The notes below the pieces were generated by a model that was given only the letters and a program-made list of their open reading frames with translations, ran no database searches and was not told the DNA's origin. A program made the position numbers and the translations under genes. Below are positions 10,707-20,947 of a DNA stretch of 64,000 nt, piece after piece (positions within the stretch are counted from its first letter, which is position 1; every line of letters begins with the position of its first letter). The stretch spans positions 839,344 to 903,343 of the forward strand of contig NW_008246075.1 of assembly GCF_000281045.1 (NCBI RefSeq). The letters are read 5' to 3'. The stretch comes from Saprolegnia diclina VS20 (taxonomy: Eukaryota > Oomycota > Saprolegniomycetes > Saprolegniales > Saprolegniaceae).

Positions 10707-11882
10707 AGAAGCCGATCGCAAATGCGGAAATGCAAAGTGGCGGGAGCTATCTTTACATCGACTTTGCACATCACGAGGCTAAAGTTAGCGTAGAAAGGCA
10801 CCGTTGCTATTTTTACAATGTCGACCAAGACAGTCCGCCATCCTCTTTGCCCTTTGACCGACAGCAGCCATCGACACCGAAAGGCTTTGTCTTCTCGCGT
10901 TGCAGAGTGCCACGATATGGCCATGGGCTACAAGAGGATCCGTTTCGAGCCCCGGTTCTAAAGACGTTCGAGGTGCTGACGTTGGCGTCACCTCTCGTAC
11001 TCCCCTGTCTTCATTGGTACCAACAGGACGACTTATCAATCCGCCGCGAATACAGATCGAATAACGTTAATTCTACGGACTGTCAAGGCCATAAACTTTA
11101 CGTAATGTATGGCCTTGGTACTGTGGATTTCAGAGAGAACTCGGACAGGGGTATCCGCAGCCATTCGTTGAGCCGAGGTCAACGAGCGAGGATCACCGCG
11201 TCGCGTTGAGCGACACGTTCATATGTCGGCATTACAGTGTCGACCAGGCAATGGGTACGACGTGTCGCTGCCTACATCCGAGAGCTATGGTCTGCACACC
11301 CGTCGTTAGCGTGAGGAAGCTGTTGCTACGGGGGCGTCCACGTCATAACGAAACACAGAGATTGTGGTCGGTGGGTTGTAACATTCAGTCACTATCACAA
11401 CAGCGATGAGTCTGTCGTGGTCGATGTACGAATCTGCTCTGCGCACGCTGGAAGCCGACTTTAGACGGCCTGTCGCGATCGCAGACGAAGGAGCGGATCA
11501 GGCGGCGTGAAATGAATCGTCCTGAGAGGCAGCCACGGGCGACGGCCTGCCCGTACGCAACAGCAGGCCACAATGATAAGCAATCATTCATCCGTGCGGA
11601 AGGATGCGGCCCGTTCCTAAAAGAGTGCACTGCCGACAACTCGTCGTTGCAGCGTGCGATGTCAAGTCTTTTATCAACTTTTGCAATCTCGATACACGAT
11701 AAAAACGTTGGCTACGGCCAAGGTGGTGGCTGTCCCCATTCAAAGCCACAGTCGCTCGCATAGAAGAACGGGCGTGACGAGCCAAGGACTGGCGTCGGGC
11801 AGGTTGCCCATGTGCAACGTCCTTCACAGTGGGATGCCGTCTGGTTGCACGACCCGGCATCAGCTGCCCATCCGATGCCTGA
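10707..11882. other. Divergent intergenic region
   Basis: Lies between the divergent metalloprotease and MFS genes. No supported gene. A stretch at about 11075-11170 (ACTGTCAAGGCCATAAAC and GCAGCCATTCGTTG) resembles sequences near 30715 and, inverted, near 31000, suggesting a degraded dispersed repeat. Confidence 0.5.
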
Positions 11883-11898
11883 GCTTCACTTTTCAACC
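11883..11898 (+). promoter_or_regulatory. Oomycete-type initiator (Inr)
   Basis: GCTTCACTTTTCAACC lies 29 nt before the MFS start codon. It fits the oomycete Inr pattern of TCAYTYY followed by CAA, so transcription probably starts here. Confidence 0.5.
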
Positions 11899-11926
11899 GT
11901 CTCTGCTGCCGACAACCCGTTTTACC

Positions 11927-13513
11927 ATGGCCGACTGCCTGACGCGCCACTGGACCGTGACGCAGCCGATCAAGTCGCCCGCGCAGCTCGAGGCCGAGCA
12001 GTACCTCTTCTGCCTTCCCTGGTTCAACGACCAGTACTTTGTGTGGCGCGCGATTCGCTTCAACCGCTGGTATCTCTTTGCGGCGTCGTTCCTCTGTCAG
12101 TTTTGCTGCGGCTCGGTGTACGCGTGGTCCATCTACAACACGCCCATGGACACGTACCTTTTTGGCAATGGCGCCGACGGCCGGTCGCCCTACACGTTTT
12201 ACATTGCGATCGGGACGCTCGGGAGCACGGCCGCGGTCTTAGGGCCGTGGCTCGAGCGCCATGGGCCGCGCCGGGGAATGTTTCTCGGTGCGACCATGTT
12301 CTTTCTTGGCCACCTCACGACGGCCGTCGCGCTCTACTACAAGTCGATCGTTGGTGTCTACGTTGGCTACGGCCTCATCGGTGGCTTTGGTATTGGCATC
12401 AACTACATCTCGCCCGTCTCGGCGCTTCAGAAATGGTTTCCGGACATGCGCGGGACGGCGGCCGGGTTTGCGGTTGCTGGGTTTGGCGCCGGCTCGACGG
12501 TCTGGGGCAAGGTGTACCTCCCGGCGGCCAAGCTCTTTGGTCTTCCCGGCAACTTTGTCGTGCTGGGTGCGATCATGGCGGCGATCATGTACGGCTGCAC
12601 AATCGTGATGCGGACACCGCCACCGGGATTCGAAGTCGCCGGCATCAACGTCCACGGTCTCCGCCAAGACGACGGTATCGCGCCGTATGCCAAGTCTGAA
12701 GACGCCGCGGCCAGGGATGTCCAGGTGCAAACGCAGTATGCGCACGTCAAGGCCATGCAGCTTCGCGACTGTCTGCTCAACATCGACTATGGCTTCATGT
12801 ACGTCATGCTCTTTGGTAACATTGTCTTTGGCCTCGTGCTCCTCGGGCGACTCTCGACGATGGCAACCGGTCTCTTTGGCCAAACCGCCAATGAAGGCAC
12901 GAACGTGGTCGCGATCAACGGCGTCTTCAACTGCGTCGGCCGGCTCTTCTGGCCGCTTGTCTCGGACGTGCTCGTGCGCGGCTTCAAGCTCAACCCGCCG
13001 TTCGCGCGCAAACTGGTCTTTCTCATGACGCTCGGCTTGCAGCTCGTGCTCATCTACTCGATGGAGCTCGTCATTCGGACGAAAAATTACGACGCTTTTC
13101 GCGCCCAGATCTGGCTGCTCACGCTGTGTCTCGGCGGCGGCTTTGGCACGATTCCTGCCTTCCTCACCGACATGTTTGGCGCCTACAACATTGGCGCGGT
13201 CCACGGCGTCATCCTGACCGCGTGGTCGCTTGCGGGGGTCGTCGGTGGCCTCGGGTTCACGTTCTACTACAACACGCTCACGCACGCAAGCCCGCCCGTG
13301 TCGGTCCAAGACGCGTACCTGCGCAACATCCACTGGATCGTACTGATTACGCTGGCTGGGTTTCTCGCTACGTTTTGTGTGCGCTCGCGCGGCGAAGACC
13401 GGTTCGCCGCCGACTGCAAGTATCAATACAGTGTCTGCGGCAAACCCGTGATCCGGATTGGCCGGCAGGCTCGTCACGAAAACACACCCGAGGCCTCGGC
13501 GGTCGTCGCCTAG
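11927..13513 (+). CDS. OFA-family MFS transporter (oxalate/formate antiporter type), copy 1
   Basis: Intronless, 528 residues; the ATG at 11927 (MADCLTRHWTV) aligns with the start of its paralogue at 16340-17980. About twelve membrane helices can be seen. Family blocks include LERHGPRRG after helix 3, YISPVSALQKWFPD, RGTAAGFAVAGFGAGS and GTIPAFLTDMFGAYNIG, as in OFA-type MFS carriers. A central cytosolic loop of about 60 residues separates the halves. The family exchanges organic anions such as oxalate, formate or other monocarboxylates; the substrate here is not deducible. The frame stays open upstream to 11654, but the Inr at 11883 and the paralogue favour 11927. The two copies are convergently oriented and differ most in the central loop. 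Confidence 0.9.
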   Translation: MADCLTRHWTVTQPIKSPAQLEAEQYLFCLPWFNDQYFVWRAIRFNRWYLFAASFLCQFCCGSVYAWSIYNTPMDTYLFGNGADGRSPYTFYIAIGTLGSTAAVLGPWLERHGPRRGMFLGATMFFLGHLTTAVALYYKSIVGVYVGYGLIGGFGIGINYISPVSALQKWFPDMRGTAAGFAVAGFGAGSTVWGKVYLPAAKLFGLPGNFVVLGAIMAAIMYGCTIVMRTPPPGFEVAGINVHGLRQDDGIAPYAKSEDAAARDVQVQTQYAHVKAMQLRDCLLNIDYGFMYVMLFGNIVFGLVLLGRLSTMATGLFGQTANEGTNVVAINGVFNCVGRLFWPLVSDVLVRGFKLNPPFARKLVFLMTLGLQLVLIYSMELVIRTKNYDAFRAQIWLLTLCLGGGFGTIPAFLTDMFGAYNIGAVHGVILTAWSLAGVVGGLGFTFYYNTLTHASPPVSVQDAYLRNIHWIVLITLAGFLATFCVRSRGEDRFAADCKYQYSVCGKPVIRIGRQARHENTPEASAVVA

Positions 13514-13754
13514 TTTTGATGGCTCTATAACACAATTACGATAAAGGTACTGTACCTGCGATTCGATGCCAGAGTAGTCGTTAAGTAGAGTAGTAGGAAT
13601 GTACGTGCCCTTGTCTGCGCTCTTTCGCCTCCATAAAATATGGCCAGACGCCACGATGTGGCACATTTGGCGCTTCTCGTGCTGTCACGTCATTGGCAAA
13701 TTCACATATGGATATCAGTATCCGTTTCGCCGTGGATATCTCGAGCCAGTGCAT

Positions 13755-14198
13755 ATGGGACCGCCGATCTTGCAGGGGCACGTACCATCGCAAGCCATGC
13801 GCCGTCTGCCGAGCCGCCGGGGCAGCAGTAACGCAGCGTGGGTACCCGAAAACGACGACGACACGGCAACGACGCGGTCGTCGTACCCAGCGCCCCACAT
13901 CGTCGAGTCCACGGACGAGCCGAGCGCCGTGTCGCCTGCCTCCATCGTCACCCTTCTACACGCTGCATACACGCATCCGATGGAGCATCTCGGCGTTGTC
14001 TGCGTGCTGTGTCTATGCGTTGTGGGCTTTGTCATGTCGACCAAGGCGCAGTCGGTGGCGCCCGTCGCGTCCGACGCGGGTCTCGCCGATCTCCAGCAGC
14101 ACTCCGTGCTGTCGCTCCTCGTGCACGAAGTGCAGTCGCTACGCACCGAGGTCGGGCACCTCCGGTCGCTTCTCCTCGAGCGCCGCCACGAGCCGTAG
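13755..14198 (+). CDS. Small single-pass membrane protein, unknown
   Basis: A 147-residue frame starting MGPPILQGH. A Ser/Thr/Asp-rich N-terminal half is followed by one strong hydrophobic segment at about residues 77-95 (GVVCVLCLCVVGFVM). After it comes a Leu-rich, heptad-like segment (LADLQQHSVLSLLVHEVQSL) that could form a coiled coil. It resembles a tail-region membrane adaptor, but I recognise no family. Earlier in-frame starts back to 13599 exist and cannot be excluded. It ends 47 nt from the stop of the convergent phosphatase gene. Moderate support from codon use and protein features only. Confidence 0.5.
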   Translation: MGPPILQGHVPSQAMRRLPSRRGSSNAAWVPENDDDTATTRSSYPAPHIVESTDEPSAVSPASIVTLLHAAYTHPMEHLGVVCVLCLCVVGFVMSTKAQSVAPVASDAGLADLQQHSVLSLLVHEVQSLRTEVGHLRSLLLERRHEP

Positions 14199-14245
14199 AT
14201 GCACAGTATGTACTAGGGCGTAATATTTTTACAACGTCGCGTCTA

Positions 14246-15603
14246 CTAGGACGGACTCAAACAGGACGATGGTCGATCGTCGCCGCGTGTTGCAGCTCCG
14301 TCGTCGTCGCGGACGCCGACGTCGGCCTCGGGCGCCACGACGCTCCAAAACGTAGCGGATTCGCGGCCGCTCTGGACCACCTCAAAGGTCAGAGGGAACG
14401 CTTCGTACGTCTGCAGGAGGCGCTACACAACCCAAGGCCGCAAATGACAAAGGTAGTGACAGAGACGACGTACCATGGCGGCGCGGCCCGAGGCGACGAG
14501 CGAGTCGGAGACGTCGCGGCCGCACCAGAGCGAGCAGTAGTTGGTGTCCATGGAAAGCACTACAAAGCACGATTCGTGGTGCTCGTCCTGCCACGTCATC
14601 ATGAGCTAAGTTCATGCTAAATTTTGTGGTTGGACGTACGAGGACGGTGGCGACTTCAGGCGAGATCGACACGAGTTGCTGCGGCGTCATGGGACCGATA
14701 ATGAGCGGGTGCGACTCGTCGTCGGCCCCGTCGTCGTCGTCCGAGAACGAAGCTTCGATGCGGAAGATTGTGACCTGCTTCCGCGCCTGCTGTCGCAGCG
14801 AATCCCACTCGTTGAGCTGAAAGATAAAGCCGGCGTTCGGATCGATGACGGGGCGCGATGCCCGGACGCGCTCGAGGGCCGGGTACAAGCCGAGCTGTTC
14901 GCGCGCCATGAGGTACGCGATCGCCATGGTCGGCGACCGCGAAATGCCCTTGACGCAGTGCACAAAGACCTACAAATCCTCCGTAAGTCGGCGACACACC
15001 GAGGTGCGAAGCGGGGACCTTGCCGTTGGCTTCGCGCGCCGCGTCGATAAAGTGAAACACATTGTAGAAATGCCGGTGAATGTCCTGGGTTGCGTGGTCG
15101 CGCAGGCGCAAGTGGTAGTACGAAAAGAGGTGCGGGAAATAGTCGGGCGTGACCGTGCCGGCGCAGTTGATGATGTGCGTGATGCCATGGCCGAGCAGCG
15201 TCTCGTGCTTGGCGGCCACGACCGCGCCGCCCACGTAGAGGAAGTCTGTGACGCGCGAGCACACGTTGGCGTAGTCGATCTTCTTGCCGCTGTGCGTCGG
15301 CGACGGGTGCGGCTCCATGGTCGAGAGATCCAAAAGCAGATTGCCCGGATTCCGCATGCGTGGCCGTGGCTTGGTTAGCGGCTGCTGGGCCACGACCAGC
15401 GGCGCGGCCGCGCCATCGTCGCCACGCTCTGCATCGTTCTCGTTTGCATCGTCGTCGTCGTTCTCGCTGTCGTTGCCGTCGCCGGCGTTAGCATGCGTGT
15501 TCTCCGCATCGCGCTTGCGCGTCTTGCCCTTGACACCGCATGCACAGGCCTCGACAGGAAGCGGGCCCTCGTTGGCCGTAGTGTGCTTGCGCTTCATCTC
15601 CAT
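14246..15603 (-). CDS. Dual-specificity phosphatase with gelsolin-like tail (MKP1-like)
   Basis: Four exons, all phase 0: 15019-15603, 14640-14969, 14474-14605, 14246-14422; 407 residues. An acidic, low-complexity N-terminus with a Cys-rich patch (ACACGVKGKTRKR) is followed by a dual-specificity phosphatase domain at about 115-265. The P-loop HCVKGISRSP supplies the nucleophilic Cys and the Arg, and the general-acid Asp is probably in LRLRDHAT. Exons 3-4 encode a segment resembling a gelsolin repeat (CFVVLSMDTNYCSLWCGRDV... then FEVVQSGRESATFWSVV). This DSP plus gelsolin order is that of plant MKP1, which inactivates stress MAP kinases. MAPK as the substrate is inference. The next upstream in-frame codon is TTG, so ATG 15603 is the start unless there is a missed exon. 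Confidence 0.83.
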
Positions 15604-16339
15604 CCACGATGCACTTCTCTTCTTCGCGGCCGTCGGCAAGCTTAAAGAATACCCGGCGTATTTTTAGGCGAGGCGTTAAGAAATGCGGCGACGCAATTGG
15701 CTCTTGGCGTTTGTATACTGGAAAAGATATACGACTCGAGACAGTCCCGGGTAACGGGGCGCCAGCGAGACCAGCGAGGCTAGTGAGGCGACGACGACAG
15801 GACTACGCGGCCAAGGACGGGCGCGCCATCGTTCCAGCAGACAGGGTAATAGCAAGCGCAGGCCTGCGAACGGGTCGAGGCTGGTCGGCACGCTACATAT
15901 TTCCATCTGGTCGATCCTGCAGTTCGCCCAAGGATGCGGACAGGCGCCGACGCGGCAAATGGCCCGTAGCGAGCTGCTCTAGCTGCTCAACGAGCCAGAA
16001 GACAGGCGTCGCTCGTGTGTATATGTATCGTGGCCTCGTCCTGGCCATCGCCAGGATCGCCGGCCACAGCTGCCGGCCACGTGGCATCGCATCTGGGCGG
16101 CAGAACCCAAGTGCAATCTGGCACGTCCCACTATGGTCATGACCATCTGCTGCTTGACGACGACCAGTTTCTCTGCAGCGTGCGACGATGATGCGGCAAT
16201 CCGAGCGCTCGCCGTGGCCACACAGCTGGCCCTCACGAGTCCGTGCATGTTGGCGAAGCAGTCATTTTGGGGTCACGCACGATGGAGATGATATTCAGGT
16301 TAAAAGAGGTACAATACAGAGAGAAGGACGGGGCGCTGC
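15604..16339. other. Intergenic
   Basis: Between the MKP1-like promoter and the 3' end of OFA copy 2. No supported gene; the open frames here lack codon bias or conserved motifs. Confidence 0.55.
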
Positions 16340-17980
16340 TTACACGTGGCAGTGGTTCTTGGGCGTCGCGCCGAGGCGGATGATGGGCTTGCCGCAGAGG
16401 CTGTACTGGTAGCCAGGCGCGAAGCGGTCGATCGGGTTGGTGCGCACGCCAAAGAGCGCGACGTAGCCGACAATGACGGTGGCGACGATCCAGTGGATGT
16501 TCTGGATGTACGCTTCGGGGATCGAGACGCCTTGGACCTTGACGAGGTCGTTGTAGTAGAACGTGAACCCGAGACCACCACCGACGCCGGCAATCGACCA
16601 CGCCGTGAGGATAAAGCCGTGGAGCGCGCCAATGTTGTAGGCGCCAAACATGTCGGTGAGGAAGGCCGGAATCGTGCCAAAGCCGCCGCCGTAGCACAAC
16701 GTCAGCACCCAGATCTCGGCGCGGAAGCTGCCATAGTCCAAGTCGCGCATGATGCCAGGCATCGTGAGCAAGATGACCATCTGGATCGTGAGCGTGCAAA
16801 AGAAGATGATTTTGCGTGCGAACGGCGGGTTGAGCTTGAACGTGCGGGCAAGGACGTCCGAGACCATGGGCACGCAGAGGCGGCCGCAGCAGTTGAAGGC
16901 GCCGTTGATCGCAACGACGGTCGCGGCTTCGTCGGGCGTTTGCTTGAAGATCTCGGTCGTCATCGACGAGAGGCGCGAGAGCGCGACGAGGCCAAACACG
17001 ATGTTGCCCGCGAGCATAAAGTACATGAAGAAAAAGTCGGCCGAGAGGAGGCAGTCGATGAGCTTGAGGCTCTTGACGTTCTTGTAGTTGTCCTGGTGGA
17101 GGTCGTGGAACGTCGCCGGCGCGTGCACTTCGCGCCCGTGGGCCTCCGACAGCTCAGTGTACTGCACGTGCACCTCGTCGTGCTTGGGCGACTCGGCTAG
17201 CTTCGAGTCTTCGTGGAGCTTGCTCGACTCTTGAACGCCGTGGATGTCCATACCACCCGCAGTGAAACCCGGCGGCGGCGTGCGCATGACGACCGCGCAG
17301 CAAAACATGACTGTCGACATGAGGACACCGAGGAAGATGAACGAGCCGGGCAGACCAAACGCCTTGGCCGCCGGAAGGTACACCTTGCCCCAGACGATCG
17401 AGCCGGCGCCAAAGCCACCGACCGCAAAGCCAGCCGCCGTTCCGCGCATGTCCGGAAACCACTTCTGCAGCGCCGAGACGGGCGAGATGTAGTTGATGCC
17501 AAGGCCAAAGCCCGTGATGATGCCGTACCCAATGTAGACACCAACGATCGACTTGGACCAGAGCGAGATGGCAGCGATGACGTAGCCGGTGCAAAACATC
17601 GAGACACCGAGGAAGAGGCCGCGGCGCGGCCCGTTGCGCTCGAGCCACGGGCCAAGGACAGCGGCCGTGCTGCCGAGAAGACCGCACGCCATGTAGAAGG
17701 TGTAGACCGCCTTCCCGGCTTTGGCGTCGTTGTAGATGTACGTATCGATCGGGACATTGTAGATGGACCACGAGTAGAGCGAGCCGCAGCAGAACTGACA
17801 GAGGAACGACGCCGCAAAGAGATACCAGCGGTTGAACGCGATCGACTTGAGCGTCAGGAACCGGTTGCCGCAGAGCGGGATGCAGATGAGGTACTTCTCC
17901 GCCTCGATTTCTTCCGGCGTCTTCGGCGGCGGCTCGACCGTCCAGTGACGCTGGAAGCACGCGATGATCGCCGAGCTCAT
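16340..17980 (-). CDS. OFA-family MFS transporter, copy 2
   Basis: Intronless, 546 residues from ATG 17980 (MSSAIIACFQRHWTV). It shares long blocks with copy 1, including FNRWYLFAASFLCQFCCGS, STAAVLGPWLER, YISPVSALQKWFPDMRGTAA and NPPFARK, and ends with the same CGKPxIR motif. Twelve membrane helices are predicted by eye. The central cytosolic loop is longer than in copy 1 and rich in Glu, His and Lys, and could be regulatory. Like copy 1 it should exchange small organic anions at a membrane; the substrate is unknown. The Inr at 18005-18020 lies 25 nt before the ATG and excludes the longer TTG-initiated frame. Confidence 0.91.
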   Translation of the reverse strand: MSSAIIACFQRHWTVEPPPKTPEEIEAEKYLICIPLCGNRFLTLKSIAFNRWYLFAASFLCQFCCGSLYSWSIYNVPIDTYIYNDAKAGKAVYTFYMACGLLGSTAAVLGPWLERNGPRRGLFLGVSMFCTGYVIAAISLWSKSIVGVYIGYGIITGFGLGINYISPVSALQKWFPDMRGTAAGFAVGGFGAGSIVWGKVYLPAAKAFGLPGSFIFLGVLMSTVMFCCAVVMRTPPPGFTAGGMDIHGVQESSKLHEDSKLAESPKHDEVHVQYTELSEAHGREVHAPATFHDLHQDNYKNVKSLKLIDCLLSADFFFMYFMLAGNIVFGLVALSRLSSMTTEIFKQTPDEAATVVAINGAFNCCGRLCVPMVSDVLARTFKLNPPFARKIIFFCTLTIQMVILLTMPGIMRDLDYGSFRAEIWVLTLCYGGGFGTIPAFLTDMFGAYNIGALHGFILTAWSIAGVGGGLGFTFYYNDLVKVQGVSIPEAYIQNIHWIVATVIVGYVALFGVRTNPIDRFAPGYQYSLCGKPIIRLGATPKNHCHV

Positions 17981-18004
17981 TGTACTTGATGTGCAGAAGC
18001 GAGC

Positions 18005-18020
18005 CAAAAGCAAAATGAGC
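18005..18020 (-). promoter_or_regulatory. Oomycete-type initiator for OFA copy 2
   Basis: On the minus strand GCTCATTTTGCTTTTG matches the oomycete Inr (GCTCATTYYNCAWTTT-like) closely and sits 25 nt upstream of the ATG. Confidence 0.6.
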
Positions 18021-20947
18021 TTTCCCGTTGCGGTCGTTGCGGTGGACAAGAAATTACGAGTACGTCGAGTCAGACGACGCGCACCATGTGCTCGACCGTA
18101 ACTTCAACGTTGCCGGCATGCTCGCTGCAGCGCCATTGCCATCTGTCCAGAAGCTTCTGCATCTGTGTCGATTGGGTGCATGATCCGGCGCCTCCCACTC
18201 TGACGTTCTGCAATAGCACGCAGCAATACTGGAGGTCACATCACCGATCCTCCAAGTCGTTGATTTGACACCGGCAAGCCGAACGCGATGCAAATTTAGT
18301 GAGGTTGCCCATCACAGCAACCACCCAAACGCAGCTACTCCTGGTGGGATGTGGTTCATTGGTAGTGTTGGTAGCTTGGGCTAATGGTTGGGCTAGTGGG
18401 ACTTTCGAGATCAGAGAAGTATCGGACATGAGTAGCTTGTGAGTAATCGCAGAGCGTCGTGATCGAAAGCGGCTCTTGCGTCGTCGCGCTGGCGCCTCGA
18501 CAAAGACAAGAGCCGCGCTTGAGGTTGCAAGCAGCTGGAGTGCGCTGCAAAAGAAAGCTGCTTCAACCCGCCTTTCGAGTATAAACGTGGTCGAAACGAC
18601 CACGAGACCCGCTTGGGACGCCATGGTCGGACGATGCATACGCAGATTGCTCCTCCGAGAGAGTCCGTGTCCATCCCATAGATCGCTGGATGGCTGTTGC
18701 CTGCTTCTCGGCCTTGCAAGATACTGTGTTGCGCAAGCACACCAGATGGTGGCCTCTCAGGCGTATCCGGAATGCTCGCTCGTGGCTGGTCTGCGGAGGA
18801 TGAGACGTCGGTGCCAGGGACGCGCGCGCCCTTTTAACTGCAAAGTTTCTAGCGGTGGATCAAACTCCGCTTGCTGTTTCAATCTTTGGTGCAGATGTCG
18901 TCGGACTAAGAATTTCAATCCGAAGGCGCCGACGACGCAGGGGCGGCCGCGTGTGATTGGCTCGTTCGGCGGTCGAGAATGTGGGTCGTGCTTGGGCATT
19001 CAGCCATGTTGAAGTTGGCGCCACCAGTTTGCACATTTGGGTAACAAGGGTCACGGGTCATCCAAGGTCGCAAGGTTGTGCTCAAGATGATGCCACGTCA
19101 ATCGCAGTGCCAGGTAACCGGTACCAATCGATGATGCGTTCGCTCGAAAGATACCTTGTGTAGAGGCAAAATTGTTGAAGGTGCCCAACTCGATCCATCG
19201 ACAAAGTACTACGTGAGGCAAGCTCTCAACGCATCCGACGGCTCCGTTGGCAGGGCTCGTAACACAAATGAGAGCTACTCTATTGCGGGCGGCATCCGAC
19301 CTGCTTCTGAATATGGTGTCGTGTCCGCAAAGCGCCAACTTCAACTTGAAAGCGCCCATATCCGCGTTGCTTGGCGAGCTAGCACTTGCGCGCCGGAAGC
19401 AGCTTCCGATCTTGGCAGCACAGTCGAGCGAAATCTTCCGTTATTACACATCCTACGTATTGACCGACCCACCTCTCCGCTAAAGTGCCTTGTGGGGAGC
19501 GGAGCGATGGCGGTCGTCTTGAGAAGAAAACGCTCGAACAACGTCCGGACGAATGGTGTACACCACGCTGTACGACGCAAGGAGAGCGCAGGTTAGTAGC
19601 TACTCGTGGCAGCATCATCGTTCGACTTTATCGCTGAAAGAACCTCTTGCGAACGCCAGGTTGCGAAATAATTCGGAAAGTTCAAGTTGGCTGCCATATC
19701 AGGCGGTAGGAGGTAGCTGCACTCAAGGGTCAATAAACAAGGGTCATTAAACAAGGGTCATTAAACTGTTTATTGATCCTTGCTACACTGCAGCAGTATT
19801 TTCTGAAGTGCTTGACAAAGTGCTATGAGGCGATAGTACCACCGTGTGAACAAGAAGGCTGATAGATGGCGGCTGCAGAAGAAGGACGCCAACCAAGGTG
19901 ACCGTGGTTAAAGCCGCTACCCTCCCGCGTTTTTACTCGCCGCGCTTGGTCCGTCGCCACGACGTCATTCAATGCGCTGTGCTCGATGTTTCGACCTCCG
20001 CACCCATCCATCGTCACGTCATGGCTATATCTCACTAGGGTACCTTTAAACTTTATTTCAAATACGCCTTTTCTACTGTTTTCGACATCAAACCTCCACA
20101 ACCATACCGTACATCCATCGCTTCGAGTCCAGCAGCGTCGACGCCGTGGCACGAGGGGTCACGATGCCCATGTCGTGGTGCTCAGATGGCTTTGCATACC
20201 ACATGGTAGACGCTTGAACCTGGGTCAGCTGGAACCGGCTGTCGACTCGGCTGTCCCAGTAGTAGTACTCGTGCGTTTGTATATTGTGAGGGATTCTGTG
20301 AGCAATTGGTGTTTTGTACAGTTGCCGCCCGAAAATGGATAAAGACGTACCCCCGGGTTCGAAGCGGGGGACAACATTATATACGGTACTTGAGAAATAC
20401 GTTGCCGATTCGGGATAACTCTACAGCAATTAACGCCCTCCCCATTGCAGGCTTCATACAGGATCCGGCCACGTCCATCCTTGCCCATGGCGGCCATGTG
20501 GCAATATAGTTGCGTTCGAACGAGCTCTGTCCCCCCCTTTTTTGTCGGGGCCGGTATACAGTGTTTAGTATAATCGCTACGGGACGGCAGGGCATCAGGC
20601 GTCCTGTGCCAAAAGCATCCGAGCAAAGTTTAGTTAGTAGAGCGTTTGACTGTAGTTGGGTATACGAATTCGGAAAACTCATTCGTTATGTTTATCGCCA
20701 TAGCCGTACGCGAAGACACCCTTCCCTCCTTTGCTTCGCAGCACGACCCGCAGTGACAGTGCCTGCCATGAAGCGATCGTTCCGCCGTGTTCGATGACCG
20801 CTCGGAACGTCCGCCGAACGCTCCTCGTGGCGCGCTTGGTACCTCGTCGGAGGAAGCTCATTGCATCAATTGCTGCGTCTGACGTTGCTCTCTCCACGTA
20901 CATGCATGCCTGGTTTCGTGTTTAATAGAGAGATAGTTGCCAACCTG
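18021..20947. other. Long gene-poor interval
   Basis: About 2.9 kb without a supported gene. Short frames (for example 18241-18639 minus and 18757-18999 minus) lack the codon bias of neighbours. A tandem/inverted repeat lies at 19725-19781. At about 20630-20650 the phrase GTTTAGTTAGTAGAGCG followed by TTTGACTGTAG resembles the D-arm and anticodon side of a tRNA-Tyr, but no matching 3' half follows. Confidence 0.5.
19725..19781. repeat. Tandem 14-bp repeat plus inverted copy
   Basis: Three head-to-tail copies of AAGGGTCATTAAAC (the first reads AAGGGTCAATAAAC) at 19725, 19739 and 19753, followed at 19768-19781 by an inverted copy (GTTTATTGATCCTT). The whole can fold into a hairpin. It may be the end of a small transposon or a slippage product. 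Confidence 0.8.

Noticed and set aside
11075-11170. Weak similarity to 30715-31020 (GCCATAAA...CTTGGTACT and inverted GCAGCCATTCGTTG)
   Set aside because: Matches are short and gapped by eye; not enough to define a repeat family without a search.
20625-20680. tRNA-Tyr-like 5' half (D-arm plus CTGTAG anticodon loop)
   Set aside because: No complementary anticodon-stem 3' strand, T-arm or acceptor stem follows, even allowing an intron.
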